A stretch of DNA of 22,241 nt from an uncultured Oscillibacter sp. (GCF_910579365.1 NZ_CAJTUX010000046.1:1-22241); one strand, 5' to 3'. Positions 1 through 8,739 are shown, counted from the first letter of the stretch. Numbers and translations are program-made. Notes: generated by a model from the letters alone, not told the origin.

Positions 1-1
1 G

Positions 2-3000
2 GCCGCCAACAACCTGCCCAACAACAGCAGCCCCTATCCCGACGTTCCCGCCAACCACACCTTTGCGGGCGTCATCAGCTTCTGCAAGACGAAGAACATC
101 ATCAGCGGTTATGGTGACGGCACTTTCAAGCCCGCCAACTCCCTGACCGGCTATGCCTTCGCCAAGATGCTGCTGTGCGCTGTCGGCTATGACTCCGACA
201 TCGAGCGCTTCACCGGCTCCGGCTGGACCAACAACGTCGCCGCCATCGGCCAGAGCGCCAGCCTGTTCGACCGCCTCCAGTTCGACGGCAGCGCCGCGGT
301 CAACCGCGAGCAGGCCTGCCAGCTGGCGCTGAACGCCCTGAAGGCCACCGTCGTGGAGTACAGCAACGGCATCAATGTCAACGTCACCGGCGAGAACACC
401 AACGTTGTGGTCTCCGGCGGCCAGGTCCGCTCCTACAAGACCAGCAACCAGGAGTTCGCCCGGAACATCCGGACTCAGCGCACCCGTCCGGACGACGCGT
501 TCGAAACCGTCGAGTTTGCCGAGGAGCATTTCATTGACCTCCGCCTGGAGGCCGACAAGTGGAATCCCACCGACGACGAGTTCGGCCGTCCCTCTGCCGA
601 GTGGAGCTACAAGAAGGTCACCATCGGCACCTATGCCCTGGAGCCCGACTTCACTTACAACACCCAGCAGGCTCACGCCGCCATCGACGACGACGCCGCC
701 AAGGTGCGCGCTCTGGGTCTGCGCGGCTATGAGCTGCACGCCGACGGCGCTGATAAGGACGCTGTTCAGACCACGCTCTGGATCAACGGTGTTGAGCAGA
801 CCGGCGCCAACAGACTGACCTCTGTGGGCAACATCGCCGACTACACCGACAACGGCACCGTGGTCAACGTCTATGTTTCCGAGGATGACGCCGACTTCAT
901 CACCGACGTTGTGGTTATCCACACCCAGCTGATGGAAGTCAAGCGCGTTGGCAGCGACTATGTCGCTCTCGACCTCAAGGACGGCGACAAGCCCGTTATC
1001 GGCCATGCCTTCAACCAGGATCCCCTGGACGTGGAAATGAAGGACACCAAGGACGACAACGAGAACTATGCCATGCTGAAGGAACTGAAGGCCGGCGATC
1101 TCGTGGCCGTGGTTCCCGTGGCTGACAACCACAGCGCTACCTCCAAGTACGTTGTCTCCAAGGCCTATGTGCCCGAGACCGTCACCGGCACCCTGACCCG
1201 TACCGACATGTACGATGACGAAGTCGTTGAGCTCACTGTCGGCGGAACCTCCTACAAGGCCGCCCAGTGGAACAAGGACATGAAGGACATCGACGCGACG
1301 ACCATCAAGGTCACCCGCAAGGATGTCACTCTGCACATGGACGAATTCGGCAATGCCCTCCTGATTGAGGACGCCGGTTCCACCTCTGAGTACATGATCA
1401 TCGGCAACTATTACAAGAGCCTTGAGAATGGCCGTCTGGTCGACTACGTCCACGGTTGGGACGTCGGCGGCGAGGAAATCGACCTGAACCTGGGCATCAA
1501 CGGCGAGAGCCCCGACATGCGGCCCGGCGATCTGGTCCGCTACACCAGCAACACCTCCAACAGCTCCGCCGACTGGATTCTGGAGGACAACTCCGACAAC
1601 AGCAAGCCTGCCTACCGTGTTGCGGGTAAGCATTGGGAGAAAGCCCCCAACATCTACAACGTGGACATCTTCGCGACCAACACCGCCGATGGAAAGCTCT
1701 ATGAGCTCCGCGCCAGCAACAACTCCGTGAAGCTGATGGGCGTTCTGGGCAACGATGGTGTGGCCGTTGGTGCCGGTACGCGCGATGAGATCAAGTTCAT
1801 GCGTGAAGGCGCGAAGGTCATCTTCGTCACCTTCGACGACGTGGGCGATGTTGACACCATCGAGTTCCAGAAGAACTCCCAGAATGTTGCCAACAAGGAC
1901 CTGGCCGCTATGCGCGGAACTCCCGATGCGGCTCATAACGGCAGGATTGATACCTTCGCGCCTCCCGCTACCCACGGAGACGGCATCGGTGATACCGGTG
2001 ACTACGAGGGTTACAACTCCGCCGAGGCTTACTTCGACAAGGACGGCAACGTCCGCGCCGTGGTTGTGAAGACCGAGAGCGGCACCGCTACCAGCAGCAA
2101 CCTGCTGTATGTCAAGCGTCACTGGAACGGCCACGTGGTCACCGAGAACGCCAAGGGCCAGAAGGTCTATGGCTATGAGGTCGCCATGATGACCAAGGAC
2201 GGCCTGAAGGACGACGTCCAGATCTGGGCCAACCGCGAGCTGGGCCTGCGGACCTTCGCCTCCTACACCGAGAGCACTCTCGAGGGCTATGAGCCTTACT
2301 ACACCGTCAAGTCTTATGACCAGGCGATGAAGACCACCTCCACCATGCACCTGACGATCGACTCCTTCGTCAAGGGCTCCAAGGGCCTGACGGCTGTTGC
2401 GGGCGCTTGGAAGATCGACGGCACTCCGCTGAGCGCTGGTACCCAGGGTGTGGACGGAGTTACCGGGCAGCCCAATGGTACGTGGACTAATACCACTGCC
2501 AACATCCTGACCGACCTGTACTCCCTGAGCAGCACCACTGCCCGTCCCACCGGCGCTGGCATCATCAACCTGGGCCGTGCGGAGTATGTCGATATGACCG
2601 GCAACGGCATCGACAACTGGGACGATCTGAAGGACTTCGAGAACGTCGTGGTTGACGTTATCATCAATGATAACATCCACAGCGACACCTTCCGCGTTGC
2701 CACCCTGGTTGTGGTGACCCAGGCCGAGGATCCCGGCGAGCGGCCCGACGCCGACGCGATTACCGTGACCATTGGCCAGGAAGCCATTACCTCCGGCGCT
2801 GACGCTGGCAAGATTCGCCTGACCGCCAATGTGGCTGACCTGCCCGCGAACGGAACCATCTACAGCTATCGCTGGTACAAGGTCGGCGACAGCACCAACA
2901 CTCTTGGAACCGGCAAGACCCTGGTTGTTTCCACTACCGAGGAAGCCACCTACAACTGCGAAGTGACCTACAAGGTCAAGGATAAGGAACTGCCCTCCAG

Positions 3001-4240
3001 CGGTGCCATTGCTGCGACCCCGGTCGCAATTACCCCCGCTCCCGCCGTTGACGGTGTGAAGATTGCGGTTCCCACTGCTGCGAACACGAACCGCGGCGAG
3101 GCCATCACCTATAAGGCGGTTGCCACGGTCAATGGCGTTGCGGTTACTTCGAACGCGAATATCCGCTACACCTGGAAGATCGACGGAGTCGACGCGGAAA
3201 CCCTCGGCGCTACCGTCAAGGTCAACGCCGACGGCACCACGGAGCTGGTTATCCCCGCGGACAAGGCCGCCTCTATGGCTGGCATGACCGTCACCTGCGT
3301 GCCTTCTGTGATTGATGCCGCTGGTACGGAGACCCCGGTCGTGATCGCGCCCGAGGACGTGGATAAGGTTCAGCAGACTGAGACCGGCGCTATCGGAACC
3401 ACTCCCGCCGGGAACACCAATGTTCCTGCTCCGGGCGATCTGCCCGATTCTCCCACCGCGACTGACGCGGTTGTCACCTTCGAGATCGGTGCAAACACCA
3501 TGGTAACCTATAAGGGCGCGACCCTGACCTCTGCTTCTCCCTCTACCTTCACGGTTGCGAAGGGCGAGATCATCACTGTCAAGGCTGAGAAGATGGGCTC
3601 TGCGAGCGGCGTTGTGTCTGTGACCCCCAGCGAGAGCATTGTCTTCGTGGATGGAACCGTCGGCAGCAGTCAGAGATTCGTGGTCAATGCCTCCGGCACC
3701 ATCACGGTCTCCCTTGACGCCCCCGACCTGAATAAGGTTGCCGCCGCTTTCACGAAGACGGCCCTGGCCGACAAGACTGACGCGATTCCCGCTGATGTTC
3801 TGAATACTGGTTACGATCTGACTACCTCCGCTGGCGATGGGAAGATCACGCTGGCTTTCAGCCACACCGGTCTGTACGGTCATACGAACGCGAATGGCGG
3901 AAAGGCCTATCAGATTGGGTTCAATGTTCCCGAGACGATTGACGGCTGGACTGTGAGCGACGTGACCGTTGTGAACAAGTGGAAGGATCAGAGTGCCAGT
4001 CCTGCGCAGGGATACGTCAACTTTGGATCCTCTTCTGAAGGCGGCTATTGGCTCACGCTTTATCGGGCGTGCGCTCCGGGAGGAAGTGGACTTGATACCG
4101 CCATGGGGAGTAGCGGAGTCACCTCTGGCACCGTCACTCTGACCAAGAGCGGCGTAAACGTTGAGGTTCCCCTGGTAGTGGATTGCAGCAATGTTGTGGT
4201 GTACAAGTGGGATACCACCTACACGCAGCCCGAGGCCTAA
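2..4240 (+). CDS. SLH-domain S-layer/surface protein, C-terminal part (5' end outside window)
   Basis: The reading frame is already open at base 2 and runs 1412 codons to TAA at 4238, so the N-terminus lies upstream. The first ~110 residues read as S-layer homology repeats: SYPDVP-like and FAGVISFCKTKNIISGYGDG-type motifs, then FKPANSLTGYAFAKMLL. SLH repeats normally anchor exported proteins to pyruvylated secondary cell-wall polymer. A long, Asp/Thr/Asn-rich, cysteine-poor body follows with no catalytic motif I recognise. Two Ig-like modules can be seen at about residues 918-1012 (SYRWYKVGDS, YNCEVTYKVKD) and 1016-1126 (IRYTWKIDG, MTVTCVPSV). The C-terminal ~270 residues are beta-rich and could be a further adhesion-type module. 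GC-rich, optimised codons suit an abundant surface protein. SLH assignment is confident; whether it is the main S-layer subunit or an adhesin is open. Confidence 0.88.
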   Translation, partial: AANNLPNNSSPYPDVPANHTFAGVISFCKTKNIISGYGDGTFKPANSLTGYAFAKMLLCAVGYDSDIERFTGSGWTNNVAAIGQSASLFDRLQFDGSAAVNREQACQLALNALKATVVEYSNGINVNVTGENTNVVVSGGQVRSYKTSNQEFARNIRTQRTRPDDAFETVEFAEEHFIDLRLEADKWNPTDDEFGRPSAEWSYKKVTIGTYALEPDFTYNTQQAHAAIDDDAAKVRALGLRGYELHADGADKDAVQTTLWINGVEQTGANRLTSVGNIADYTDNGTVVNVYVSEDDADFITDVVVIHTQLMEVKRVGSDYVALDLKDGDKPVIGHAFNQDPLDVEMKDTKDDNENYAMLKELKAGDLVAVVPVADNHSATSKYVVSKAYVPETVTGTLTRTDMYDDEVVELTVGGTSYKAAQWNKDMKDIDATTIKVTRKDVTLHMDEFGNALLIEDAGSTSEYMIIGNYYKSLENGRLVDYVHGWDVGGEEIDLNLGINGESPDMRPGDLVRYTSNTSNSSADWILEDNSDNSKPAYRVAGKHWEKAPNIYNVDIFATNTADGKLYELRASNNSVKLMGVLGNDGVAVGAGTRDEIKFMREGAKVIFVTFDDVGDVDTIEFQKNSQNVANKDLAAMRGTPDAAHNGRIDTFAPPATHGDGIGDTGDYEGYNSAEAYFDKDGNVRAVVVKTESGTATSSNLLYVKRHWNGHVVTENAKGQKVYGYEVAMMTKDGLKDDVQIWANRELGLRTFASYTESTLEGYEPYYTVKSYDQAMKTTSTMHLTIDSFVKGSKGLTAVAGAWKIDGTPLSAGTQGVDGVTGQPNGTWTNTTANILTDLYSLSSTTARPTGAGIINLGRAEYVDMTGNGIDNWDDLKDFENVVVDVIINDNIHSDTFRVATLVVVTQAEDPGERPDADAITVTIGQEAITSGADAGKIRLTANVADLPANGTIYSYRWYKVGDSTNTLGTGKTLVVSTTEEATYNCEVTYKVKDKELPSSGAIAATPVAITPAPAVDGVKIAVPTAANTNRGEAITYKAVATVNGVAVTSNANIRYTWKIDGVDAETLGATVKVNADGTTELVIPADKAASMAGMTVTCVPSVIDAAGTETPVVIAPEDVDKVQQTETGAIGTTPAGNTNVPAPGDLPDSPTATDAVVTFEIGANTMVTYKGATLTSASPSTFTVAKGEIITVKAEKMGSASGVVSVTPSESIVFVDGTVGSSQRFVVNASGTITVSLDAPDLNKVAAAFTKTALADKTDAIPADVLNTGYDLTTSAGDGKITLAFSHTGLYGHTNANGGKAYQIGFNVPETIDGWTVSDVTVVNKWKDQSASPAQGYVNFGSSSEGGYWLTLYRACAPGGSGLDTAMGSSGVTSGTVTLTKSGVNVEVPLVVDCSNVVVYKWDTTYTQPEA

Positions 4241-4290
4241 TCCCTTTCTCTCAAAGATTCTGATTTCCCCGGATTTCTGAGAAATCCAAA

Positions 4291-4325
4291 AAGTCCCCGG
4301 CGCGCAAGCGCCGGGGACTTCTTTT
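4291..4325 (+). terminator. Rho-independent terminator of the SLH gene
   Basis: A perfect 13-bp stem (4291-4303 with 4308-4320) closes a GCAA tetraloop and is followed by CTTTTC. It sits 50 bp after the stop codon. The A-rich run before the stem means it could also work in the other direction. Confidence 0.9.
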
Positions 4326-4404
4326 CATTTCCTGCGTCATTTCGCGAATCGTTTTACACAGGCGGCCTCCGGCTTCCCCAGGGACCGCGCCCCTGAAAAT
4401 GCGC

Positions 4405-4433
4405 TTGCGTTCCTGGGCGGGGGGTGGTATAAT
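4405..4433 (+). promoter_or_regulatory. Promoter of antisense RNA 1
   Basis: TTGCGT (4405-4410) and TATAAT (4428-4433) are separated by exactly 17 bp. The -10 is a perfect consensus. The same TTGCGT-N17-TATAAT with a nearly identical GGGCGGGGGGTGG spacer recurs at 4747-4775. No protein-coding ORF of note follows, so the product is a short RNA. The predicted start is near 4440. Confidence 0.8.
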
Positions 4434-4439
4434 GAATTT

Positions 4440-4530
4440 GGCGTAAAGCCATCCGATGAAGAATTTCCATCACCCACAGAGCAAGGCGAACCCCCGGAGA
4501 GGTGCTGACTCTCCGGGGGTTCGCCTTTGC
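4440..4530 (+). ncRNA. Putative antitoxin RNA 1 (RNA II-like, ~90 nt)
   Basis: The predicted transcript runs from the strong promoter at 4405-4433 to the 18-bp hairpin at 4483-4527. Its 5' part carries ATCCGATGA (4451-4459) and GAATTTCCATCA (4461-4472). Both recur, one base closer together, at 4615-4623 and 4624-4635. That is where the minus-strand peptide gene has its first codons and start codon. The RNA is therefore complementary to the toxin mRNA at translation initiation and again through the shared terminator. This is the RNA I/RNA II arrangement of the pAD1 par locus. Function is inferred; the repeats, promoter and hairpin are seen directly. Confidence 0.65.
4483..4527. terminator. Shared bidirectional terminator of module 1
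   Basis: A perfect 18-bp inverted repeat (4483-4500 with 4510-4527) has a 9-nt loop GGTGCTGAC. It lies between the convergent antisense RNA and toxin gene, so each transcript carries the complement of the other's hairpin. U-tracts are short on both sides (CCTTT on plus). Confidence 0.75.
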
Positions 4531-4537
4531 GGGGATA

Positions 4538-4633
4538 TTAACTGCCCTTCTTGCGCTGGTCGAGCCATTTGCAAATGTAATGGCACAGTATGCCGGCCGC
4601 GACAGACACAAGAAATCCGATGAGAATTTCCAT
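4538..4633 (-). CDS. Fst-like type I toxin peptide 1 (31 aa, single membrane helix)
   Basis: This small hydrophobic peptide has a membrane segment at about residues 3-20 (ILIGFLVSVAAGILCHYI), then CKWLD and a basic tail QRKKGS. That layout is typical of Fst/Ldr-type toxins: short acidic start, one helix with a central Gly, a Trp-Leu at the interface and a charged tail. AAGGAGG at 4641-4647 lies 7 nt before this ATG. A second ATG at 4634-4636 is only 4 nt from it, so the downstream start is preferred. The canonical PxxxG of Fst is not present. The nearby tandem copy (4870-4968) shares FLVS-x-AAGI-x-C-x-YICKWL and the KGS end. Toxicity is inferred from family form and locus architecture, not shown. 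Confidence 0.72.
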   Translation of the reverse strand: MEILIGFLVSVAAGILCHYICKWLDQRKKGS

Positions 4634-4643
4634 CATTCCACCT

Positions 4644-4663
4644 CCTTCCTGTTGCCAGGAGGG
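4644..4663 (-). promoter_or_regulatory. Leader hairpin overlapping the toxin 1 ribosome binding site
   Basis: In the minus-strand mRNA, CCCUCCUG pairs with CAGGAAGG around a GCAA (GNRA) tetraloop: 8 bp with one C-A mismatch. The 3' arm runs into the Shine-Dalgarno sequence. Alternatively CCUCCU can pair with AGGAGG itself. The same block is identical at 4980-4999 in copy 2. Fst mRNA is known to carry a leader stem-loop that limits translation. Confidence 0.55.
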
Positions 4664-4673
4664 CAGCGTGGAG

Positions 4674-4702
4674 ATTATACCATTTTTCGACAGGGGCCGC
4701 AA
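4674..4702 (-). promoter_or_regulatory. Promoter of toxin 1 mRNA
   Basis: On the minus strand TTGCGG (4702-4697) and TATAAT (4679-4674) are spaced by 17 bp. Predicted start is near 4667, giving a toxin mRNA of about 185 nt ending at the shared hairpin. Confidence 0.8.
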
Positions 4703-4746
4703 GGGCGGACACACAGGCCGCCTGCGGGCGCAGACTGAAAATGCTC

Positions 4747-4775
4747 TTGCGTTTCCGGGCGGGGGGTGGTATAAT
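4747..4775 (+). promoter_or_regulatory. Promoter of antisense RNA 2
   Basis: TTGCGT (4747-4752), 17-bp spacer, TATAAT (4770-4775). It is nearly identical to the promoter of antisense RNA 1, displaced by 342 bp, which marks the tandem duplication. Confidence 0.8.
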
Positions 4776-4781
4776 GAAGGC

Positions 4782-4868
4782 ACCCTGAAACTGGTGGTAA
4801 GTTGAAGGTATTCACACAGCAAAACGGACCCCCGGAGAGGTCGCATCTCTCCGGGGGTCCGTTTTGGG
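4782..4868 (+). ncRNA. Putative antitoxin RNA 2 (RNA II-like, ~87 nt)
   Basis: The predicted transcript runs from the promoter at 4747-4775 to the hairpin ending at 4866. It carries two separate blocks, GAAACTGGTGG (4787-4797) and GGTATTCAC (4807-4815). Both recur exactly on the same strand at 4945-4955 and 4969-4977, inside toxin gene 2. The first is complementary to early toxin codons. The second is complementary to the gap between Shine-Dalgarno and start codon plus the first base of the ribosome binding site. Two spaced repeats plus a shared terminator match the DRa/DRb plan of the par RNAs. The blocks are unlike those of RNA 1. Confidence 0.68.
4820..4866. terminator. Shared bidirectional terminator of module 2
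   Basis: A 20-bp perfect inverted repeat (4820-4839 with 4847-4866) has a 7-nt loop and runs of A and T at the two ends (AAAA on the left, TTTT on the right), so it can terminate both convergent transcripts. The inner stem (CCCCCGGAGAG) is shared with module 1. The loop and outer stem differ. Confidence 0.85.
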
Positions 4869-4869
4869 C

Positions 4870-4968
4870 TTAGCTGCCCTTGCTGTGCCGTTCAAGCCAT
4901 TTGCAGATGTAATAACAGGCGATGCCTGCGGCCAGCGACACAAGGAAACTGGTGGCAATGCTGAGCAT
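4870..4968 (-). CDS. Fst-like type I toxin peptide 2 (32 aa, single membrane helix)
   Basis: A paralogue of the peptide at 4538-4633, with a hydrophobic segment at about residues 3-22 (SIATSFLVSLAAGIACYYIC), then KWLERHSKGS. The start is the ATG at 4966-4968, 8 nt after AAGGAGG (4977-4983). A longer upstream reading frame runs through the promoter and ribosome binding site and is not credible. Shared positions cluster in FLVS-x-AAGI and YICKWL. The N-terminal codons, which face the antisense RNA, are the most divergent part. Predicted to act at the inner face of the membrane if it behaves like Fst. Function is inferred. Confidence 0.74.
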   Translation of the reverse strand: MLSIATSFLVSLAAGIACYYICKWLERHSKGS

Positions 4969-4979
4969 GGTATTCACCT

Positions 4980-4999
4980 CCTTCCTGTTGCCAGGAGGG
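4980..4999 (-). promoter_or_regulatory. Leader hairpin overlapping the toxin 2 ribosome binding site
   Basis: Identical block to 4644-4663: an mRNA stem-loop with GCAA tetraloop whose 3' arm reaches into AAGGAGG. Its conservation, while neighbouring bases changed, suggests the structure matters. Confidence 0.55.
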
Positions 5000-5009
5000 C
5001 AGCATGGGG

Positions 5010-5038
5010 ATTGTACCATTTTTCGACAGGGACCGCAA
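5010..5038 (-). promoter_or_regulatory. Promoter of toxin 2 mRNA
   Basis: On the minus strand TTGCGG (5038-5033) and TACAAT (5015-5010) are spaced by 17 bp. The region up to 5030 repeats that of toxin 1 almost base for base. It fires away from the argG promoter. Confidence 0.75.
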
Positions 5039-5092
5039 GGCGGCGCGGCAAAATTTGCCTCGCTGGTCTCCGGATTCTTGTGCAATCCGCCA

Positions 5093-5123
5093 ATTGAATA
5101 TTTATTCACTATAGATGTATAAT
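5093..5123 (+). promoter_or_regulatory. argG operon promoter with overlapping ARG box
   Basis: TTGAAT (5094-5099) and TATAAT (5118-5123) are spaced by 18 bp. The 18 bases ATTGAATATTTATTCACT (5093-5110) contain TGAAT-ATTT-ATTCA, which fits the ArgR/AhrC operator core TGNAT-WWWW-ATNCA perfectly. The box covers the -35 and half the spacer, so arginine-bound ArgR would block polymerase. ArgR itself is not in the window. Confidence 0.82.
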
Positions 5124-5156
5124 TCTTACATCATTCAAACCTTTGGAGGCGCTGTT

Positions 5157-6374
<1,218 letters not shown>

Positions 6375-6382
6375 ATGAGAAG

Positions 6383-6401
6383 GAGGGGGCTTGGCCCCCT
6401 C
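6383..6401 (+). other. Intercistronic hairpin between argG and argH
   Basis: An 8-bp GC stem (GAGGGGGC with GCCCCCTC) has a 3-nt loop. A smaller stem follows at about 6402-6414. There is no U-tract, so it is more likely an mRNA-stability or processing element than a terminator. Confidence 0.45.
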
Positions 6402-6422
6402 TCTTCAGAAGAGGAGAGCGTT

Positions 6423-7805
6423 ATGAAACTATGGGGAGGCCGCTTCGGCAAGGAGACCGACGCGCTGGCCAACGACTTCCAGTCCTCCATCCACTTTGAC
6501 CAGAGGCTGTACCGGGAGGATATTCAGGGCAGCATCGCCCACGCGGAGATGCTGGCGGAGAGCGGCGTCATCTCCAGGGCCGACGCCGGCACCATCGTCC
6601 AGGGGCTGAAGGGCATCCTGCGGGACATCGAGGCGGACAAAATCACCTTCTCCCCGGACAACGAGGACATCCACATGAATATCGAGGCCCTCCTCACCCA
6701 CCGGATCGGGGACCCGGGGAAGCGCCTTCACACCGCCCGGTCCCGGAACGATCAGGTGGCCCTGGACTTCCGGATGTACGTCCGCAGGGAGATCGGAACC
6801 GTCATCGGCCAGCTGCTGGAGCTGGAAACGGTCCTCTGCCGCCGGGCCCGGGAGCATCAGGGCACGGTGATGCCGGGCTATACCCACCTGCAAAGGGCGC
6901 AGCCCGTGTCCTTCGCCCAGCATCTGCTGGCCTACGCCGCCCAGTTCCGCCGGGACGTGACGCGGCTGGAGGACTGCCAAAAGCGCCTGAACGAGTGCCC
7001 CCTGGGCTCCGGCGCCCTGGCGGGGACCACCTACCCCATCGACCGCTTTCAAACGGCGGAGGCCCTGGGCTTTGACCGGCCCTGCGGCAACTCCATGGAC
7101 GGCGTCAGCGACCGGGACTACGCCCTGGAGCTTTTGAGCGGCCTCTCGATTTTGATGATGCACCTGAGCCGCTTCTCCGAGGAGGTCATTCTCTGGTGCA
7201 GCTGGGAGTTCAAGTTCGTGGAGCTGGACGAGGCCTATTCCACCGGCAGCAGCATCATGCCCCAGAAGAAGAACCCGGATATGGCGGAGCTGATCCGGGG
7301 AAAGACGGGCCGGGTCTACGGCGGCTTGATGGGCCTTCTGACGGTGATGAAGGGCTTGCCCCTGGCCTATAACAAGGACATGCAGGAGGACAAGGAGCCG
7401 GTGTTCGACGCGCTGGACACCGTGGAGCTGTGCCTGCCGGTGTTCACGGGGATGATCGCCACAATGACCGTCCTGCCGGAGAATATGCGGGCCGCGGCGG
7501 GGCGGGGCTTTATCAACGCCACGGACTGCGCCGACTACCTGACGAAAAAGGGCATGCCCTTCCGGGACGCCTATACCGCCGTGGGCCGGCTGGTGGCGGC
7601 GTGCTCCGGCGCGGGGAAGACTCTGGAGGAGCTGACCCTGGCGGAGCTGCGGGAGATTTCGGAGCTTTTTGAGGAGGACGTCTACGAGGCGCTGCGGCTG
7701 GAGAACTGCATGGCGCTGCGGCAGAGCTTCGGCGGCCCCGCCGAGGCGGAGACCGCCCGGCAGATTCAGGAGGTCGAGGCGTTTGTCCAGGCCCGGAAGC
7801 AGTGA
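6423..7805 (+). CDS. argH: Argininosuccinate lyase
   Basis: It splits argininosuccinate to arginine and fumarate, the last step of the pathway. It belongs to the fumarase/aspartase superfamily and is active as a tetramer. At 460 residues it is full length. N-terminal KLWGGRF, the HTARSRNDQVALD region (~102-114) and the superfamily signature GSSIMPQKKNPD (~274-285, holding the catalytic Ser loop) are intact. The ATG at 6423 follows GAGGAGAG. The frame is open further upstream to 6375 but runs through the intercistronic hairpin. It lies 48 nt after argG and 13 nt before argC. Confidence 0.97.
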   Translation: MKLWGGRFGKETDALANDFQSSIHFDQRLYREDIQGSIAHAEMLAESGVISRADAGTIVQGLKGILRDIEADKITFSPDNEDIHMNIEALLTHRIGDPGKRLHTARSRNDQVALDFRMYVRREIGTVIGQLLELETVLCRRAREHQGTVMPGYTHLQRAQPVSFAQHLLAYAAQFRRDVTRLEDCQKRLNECPLGSGALAGTTYPIDRFQTAEALGFDRPCGNSMDGVSDRDYALELLSGLSILMMHLSRFSEEVILWCSWEFKFVELDEAYSTGSSIMPQKKNPDMAELIRGKTGRVYGGLMGLLTVMKGLPLAYNKDMQEDKEPVFDALDTVELCLPVFTGMIATMTVLPENMRAAAGRGFINATDCADYLTKKGMPFRDAYTAVGRLVAACSGAGKTLEELTLAELREISELFEEDVYEALRLENCMALRQSFGGPAEAETARQIQEVEAFVQARKQ

Positions 7806-7818
7806 GAGGAGCGGCGCT

Positions 7819-8739
7819 ATGAAACCGAAGGTATACATTGACGGCAAGGAGGGCACCACCGGCCTCCAGATTTACGACCGGCTGGCGGCCCGGGAGGACA
7901 TCGAGCTTCTCCTCATCGAAGAGGAGAAGCGCAAGGACATGGCGGAACGGAAAACGCTCCTCAACGCCGCCGACCTGGTCTTTCTCTGCCTGCCGGACGC
8001 CGCCGCCAAAGAGGCGGTGGGCCTGATTGAAAACGACCGCACCCGGGTCATCGACTGCTCCACCGCCCACCGGACGGCCCCCGGCTGGGCCTATGGCTTC
8101 CCGGAGCTGTCGGCGGAGCACCGGGAGGGCATCCGGCGCTCCAAACGGGTGGCCAACCCCGGCTGCCACGCCACGGGCTTTATCAGCATTGTTTACCCCC
8201 TGGTGAAAAGGGGCCTTCTGCCCCGGGACGCGGCGCTGAGCTGCTTTTCCCTCACCGGCTACTCCGGCGGCGGGAAGAAGATGATCGCCCAGTACGAGGG
8301 GGAGAAGCACACCGAGATGTACAGCCCGCGCATCTACGGCCTGAACCAGAGCCACAAGCACCTGCCGGAGATGCAGGCGGTCTGCGGCTTGACGGTTCCC
8401 CCGGTGTTCTCCCCCATTGTGGACGACTATTACAAGGGCATGGCCACGACGGTTCCCCTGTTCCTGGACCGGGAGACCCTGCTTTTGGCCCTGACGGACC
8501 ACTACCAGGGCAGCGGAACCTCCCTCATGGTCCGCGTCAGCGCCGCGTGGGAGGGGCCCATGCTGGCGGCCAACACCCTGGCGGGCTCCGACAGCCTGTA
8601 CCTGTTCGTCCAGGGGAACCGGGAGCGCTGCACCGTCACCGCCCTCTTTGACAACCTGGGCAAAGGGGCCTCCGGTGCGGCGGTACAGAACATGAATCTG
8701 ATGCTGGGCTTCGACGAGACTGTGGGCCTGAATCTTTGA
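7819..8739 (+). CDS. argC: N-acetyl-gamma-glutamyl-phosphate reductase (short type)
   Basis: It reduces N-acetylglutamyl phosphate to the semialdehyde with NADPH, step 3 of the pathway. At 306 residues with N-terminal YIDGKEGTTGLQIYDRL it belongs to the shorter type-2 AGPR group rather than the ~345-residue form. The catalytic Cys116 lies in NPGCHATGF, and the NQSHKHLPE segment supplies the active-site histidine. The start ATG at 7819 is preceded by GAGGAG and lies 13 nt after the argH stop. The frame is open upstream only because argH is read out of frame. Confidence 0.95.
   Translation: MKPKVYIDGKEGTTGLQIYDRLAAREDIELLLIEEEKRKDMAERKTLLNAADLVFLCLPDAAAKEAVGLIENDRTRVIDCSTAHRTAPGWAYGFPELSAEHREGIRRSKRVANPGCHATGFISIVYPLVKRGLLPRDAALSCFSLTGYSGGGKKMIAQYEGEKHTEMYSPRIYGLNQSHKHLPEMQAVCGLTVPPVFSPIVDDYYKGMATTVPLFLDRETLLLALTDHYQGSGTSLMVRVSAAWEGPMLAANTLAGSDSLYLFVQGNRERCTVTALFDNLGKGASGAAVQNMNLMLGFDETVGLNL

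Noticed and set aside
4370..4400. Possible remnant of a third toxin-antitoxin copy upstream of module 1
   Set aside because: Only a short match (CAGGGACCGC, as near 5026-5035) was seen, with no promoter, peptide or hairpin. Too little to claim.
4502..4738. Plus-strand ORFs across the toxin modules (4502-4738, 4590-4805, 4864-5097)
   Set aside because: They begin inside terminator hairpins or opposite toxin codons, lack ribosome binding sites, and have no sensible composition.
6383..6401. argG-argH hairpin as an operon-splitting terminator
   Set aside because: No U-tract follows and no new promoter is visible before argH.
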